Shown in pieces: positions 63,635 to 64,000 of a stretch of DNA of 64,000 nt. The notes under the pieces are model-generated. The model saw nothing but the letters and a program-made list of their open reading frames with translations. It was not told the DNA's origin and did not search any database. Origin of the DNA: an uncultured Bacteroides sp. (lineage in GTDB: Bacteria; Bacteroidota; Bacteroidia; Cytophagales; Cyclobacteriaceae); contig CABHOV010000024.1 of NCBI GenBank assembly GCA_902168185.1, forward strand, positions 40,880 to 104,879. Direction: 5' to 3'. Position 1 is the first letter of the stretch, and each line of letters starts with the position of its first letter. A program made the translations under genes and the position numbers.

Positions 63635-64000
63635 GGTGTAGTCGGGTTAGGGTTCTTAGGCGGAAGAGTATAGTTTTAAACCACCAGCCTGTCATGATAA
63701 AGGCGATGATGGCGGTATAGATCACCAGCTTCATGTTGTGCGCGGTGTCAAACAGACGAAACGTAGGGTTGTCGCCACTGCCGGGGTGGAGTGAATCCGT
63801 CATGCGTGGCAGTATATATATCAATGGTATAAATATACTGAAGGCAAAAATATTGTAGACAGCACTTAGTCTGGCGCGCTGGGTTTCGTCTTGCAGGCCG
63901 CCACGCAATACGAAGTAGGCAGCGTATATCATGAGCCCGATGGCGGTGTTGTTCAGCTTGGGGTCGGTCGTCCAGAAAGTGCCCCATGTAGCGTTGGCCC
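63624..64000 (-). CDS. ccmC: cytochrome c biogenesis permease CcmC, N-terminus cut by window edge
   Basis: I read the open frame to the edge: NATWGTFWTTDPKLNNTAIGL then MIYAAYFVLRGGLQDETQRAR. The WGTxW-type tryptophan-rich haem-handling motif, the following helix and the His further on (FDTAHNMKLVIY) fit CcmC. The visible 125 residues are its C-terminal half. Overlap with ccmD by 11 bases indicates coupled translation. Confidence 0.85.
   Translation of the reverse strand, partial: ANATWGTFWTTDPKLNNTAIGLMIYAAYFVLRGGLQDETQRARLSAVYNIFAFSIFIPLIYILPRMTDSLHPGSGDNPTFRLFDTAHNMKLVIYTAIIAFIMTGWWFKTILFRLRTLTRLHHEI

Overview
The window looks like a chromosomal segment of a Bacteroidota bacterium, most likely order Cytophagales. 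Supporting signs are the many TAnnTTTG (-7) promoter boxes close to start codons, the near absence of Shine-Dalgarno sequences, family-typical proteins (DUF4270 and DUF1573 proteins, a 7TMR-DISM kinase, an RprX/RprY-like pair, GH130 and GH20 enzymes), and the gene order GT5-like protein / DUF4270 / glmS opposite panC-panD. GC content looks moderate (low to mid 40s by eye). No rRNA, CRISPR array, prophage or transposase gene was seen.

Layout. 0-7.4 kb: an RND exporter cut by the window edge, a 34-residue Lys-rich protein with its own promoter and terminator, dgt, a LURP-one/scramblase-like protein, glycyl-tRNA synthetase and an orphan histidine kinase. 7.5-17.3 kb: a stress protein coupled to a cation/proton antiporter, mazG, a GlmM-type mutase, a cysteine desulfurase, a YWTD lipoprotein, a membrane-anchored MutS-family ATPase in an operon with a free-methionine-sulfoxide reductase, and an FMN reductase. 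17.3-29.4 kb: a MORN-like secreted protein, a creatininase-family amidohydrolase, a lytic transglycosylase, a LOG protein, GH130, a panC-panD-flippase-like operon, and divergently the GT5-like/DUF4270/glmS operon, then DUF1573. 29.5-39.4 kb: an RprX/RprY-like two-component pair, hemB with a DISM histidine kinase, two hydrolases, DUF2520, prmC and ribD.

39.4-46.5 kb: three small STAS-like proteins (two are tandem copies with a locally homogenised core), a CTP-synthase-C-terminus-like protein that has lost two of the three catalytic residues, a Tat-exported superoxide dismutase, a 2-oxoglutarate oxygenase, chrA and a dienelactone hydrolase. 46.5-52.7 kb: a self-contained tRNA-His unit, dihydroorotase, a DEAD-box helicase, a secreted protein and a GH20 hexosaminidase. 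52.8-63.4 kb is the most accessory-looking part: small hypothetical and membrane proteins, a MacB/FtsX permease and three palindromic REP-like elements with a shared GGGATTAATCCC core. The window closes with the cytochrome c maturation genes ccmD and ccmC (cut).

The strongest unexplained signal is genome-wide rather than a gene: the tetramer TATA is abundant, and isoleucine is written ATA mainly when the preceding base is T. In the antiporter gene 12 of 15 Ile codons after T are ATA, against 2 of 24 after another base. The REP-like family and the mosaic STAS-like duplicates come next. I did not find a complete, clearly new multi-gene system.
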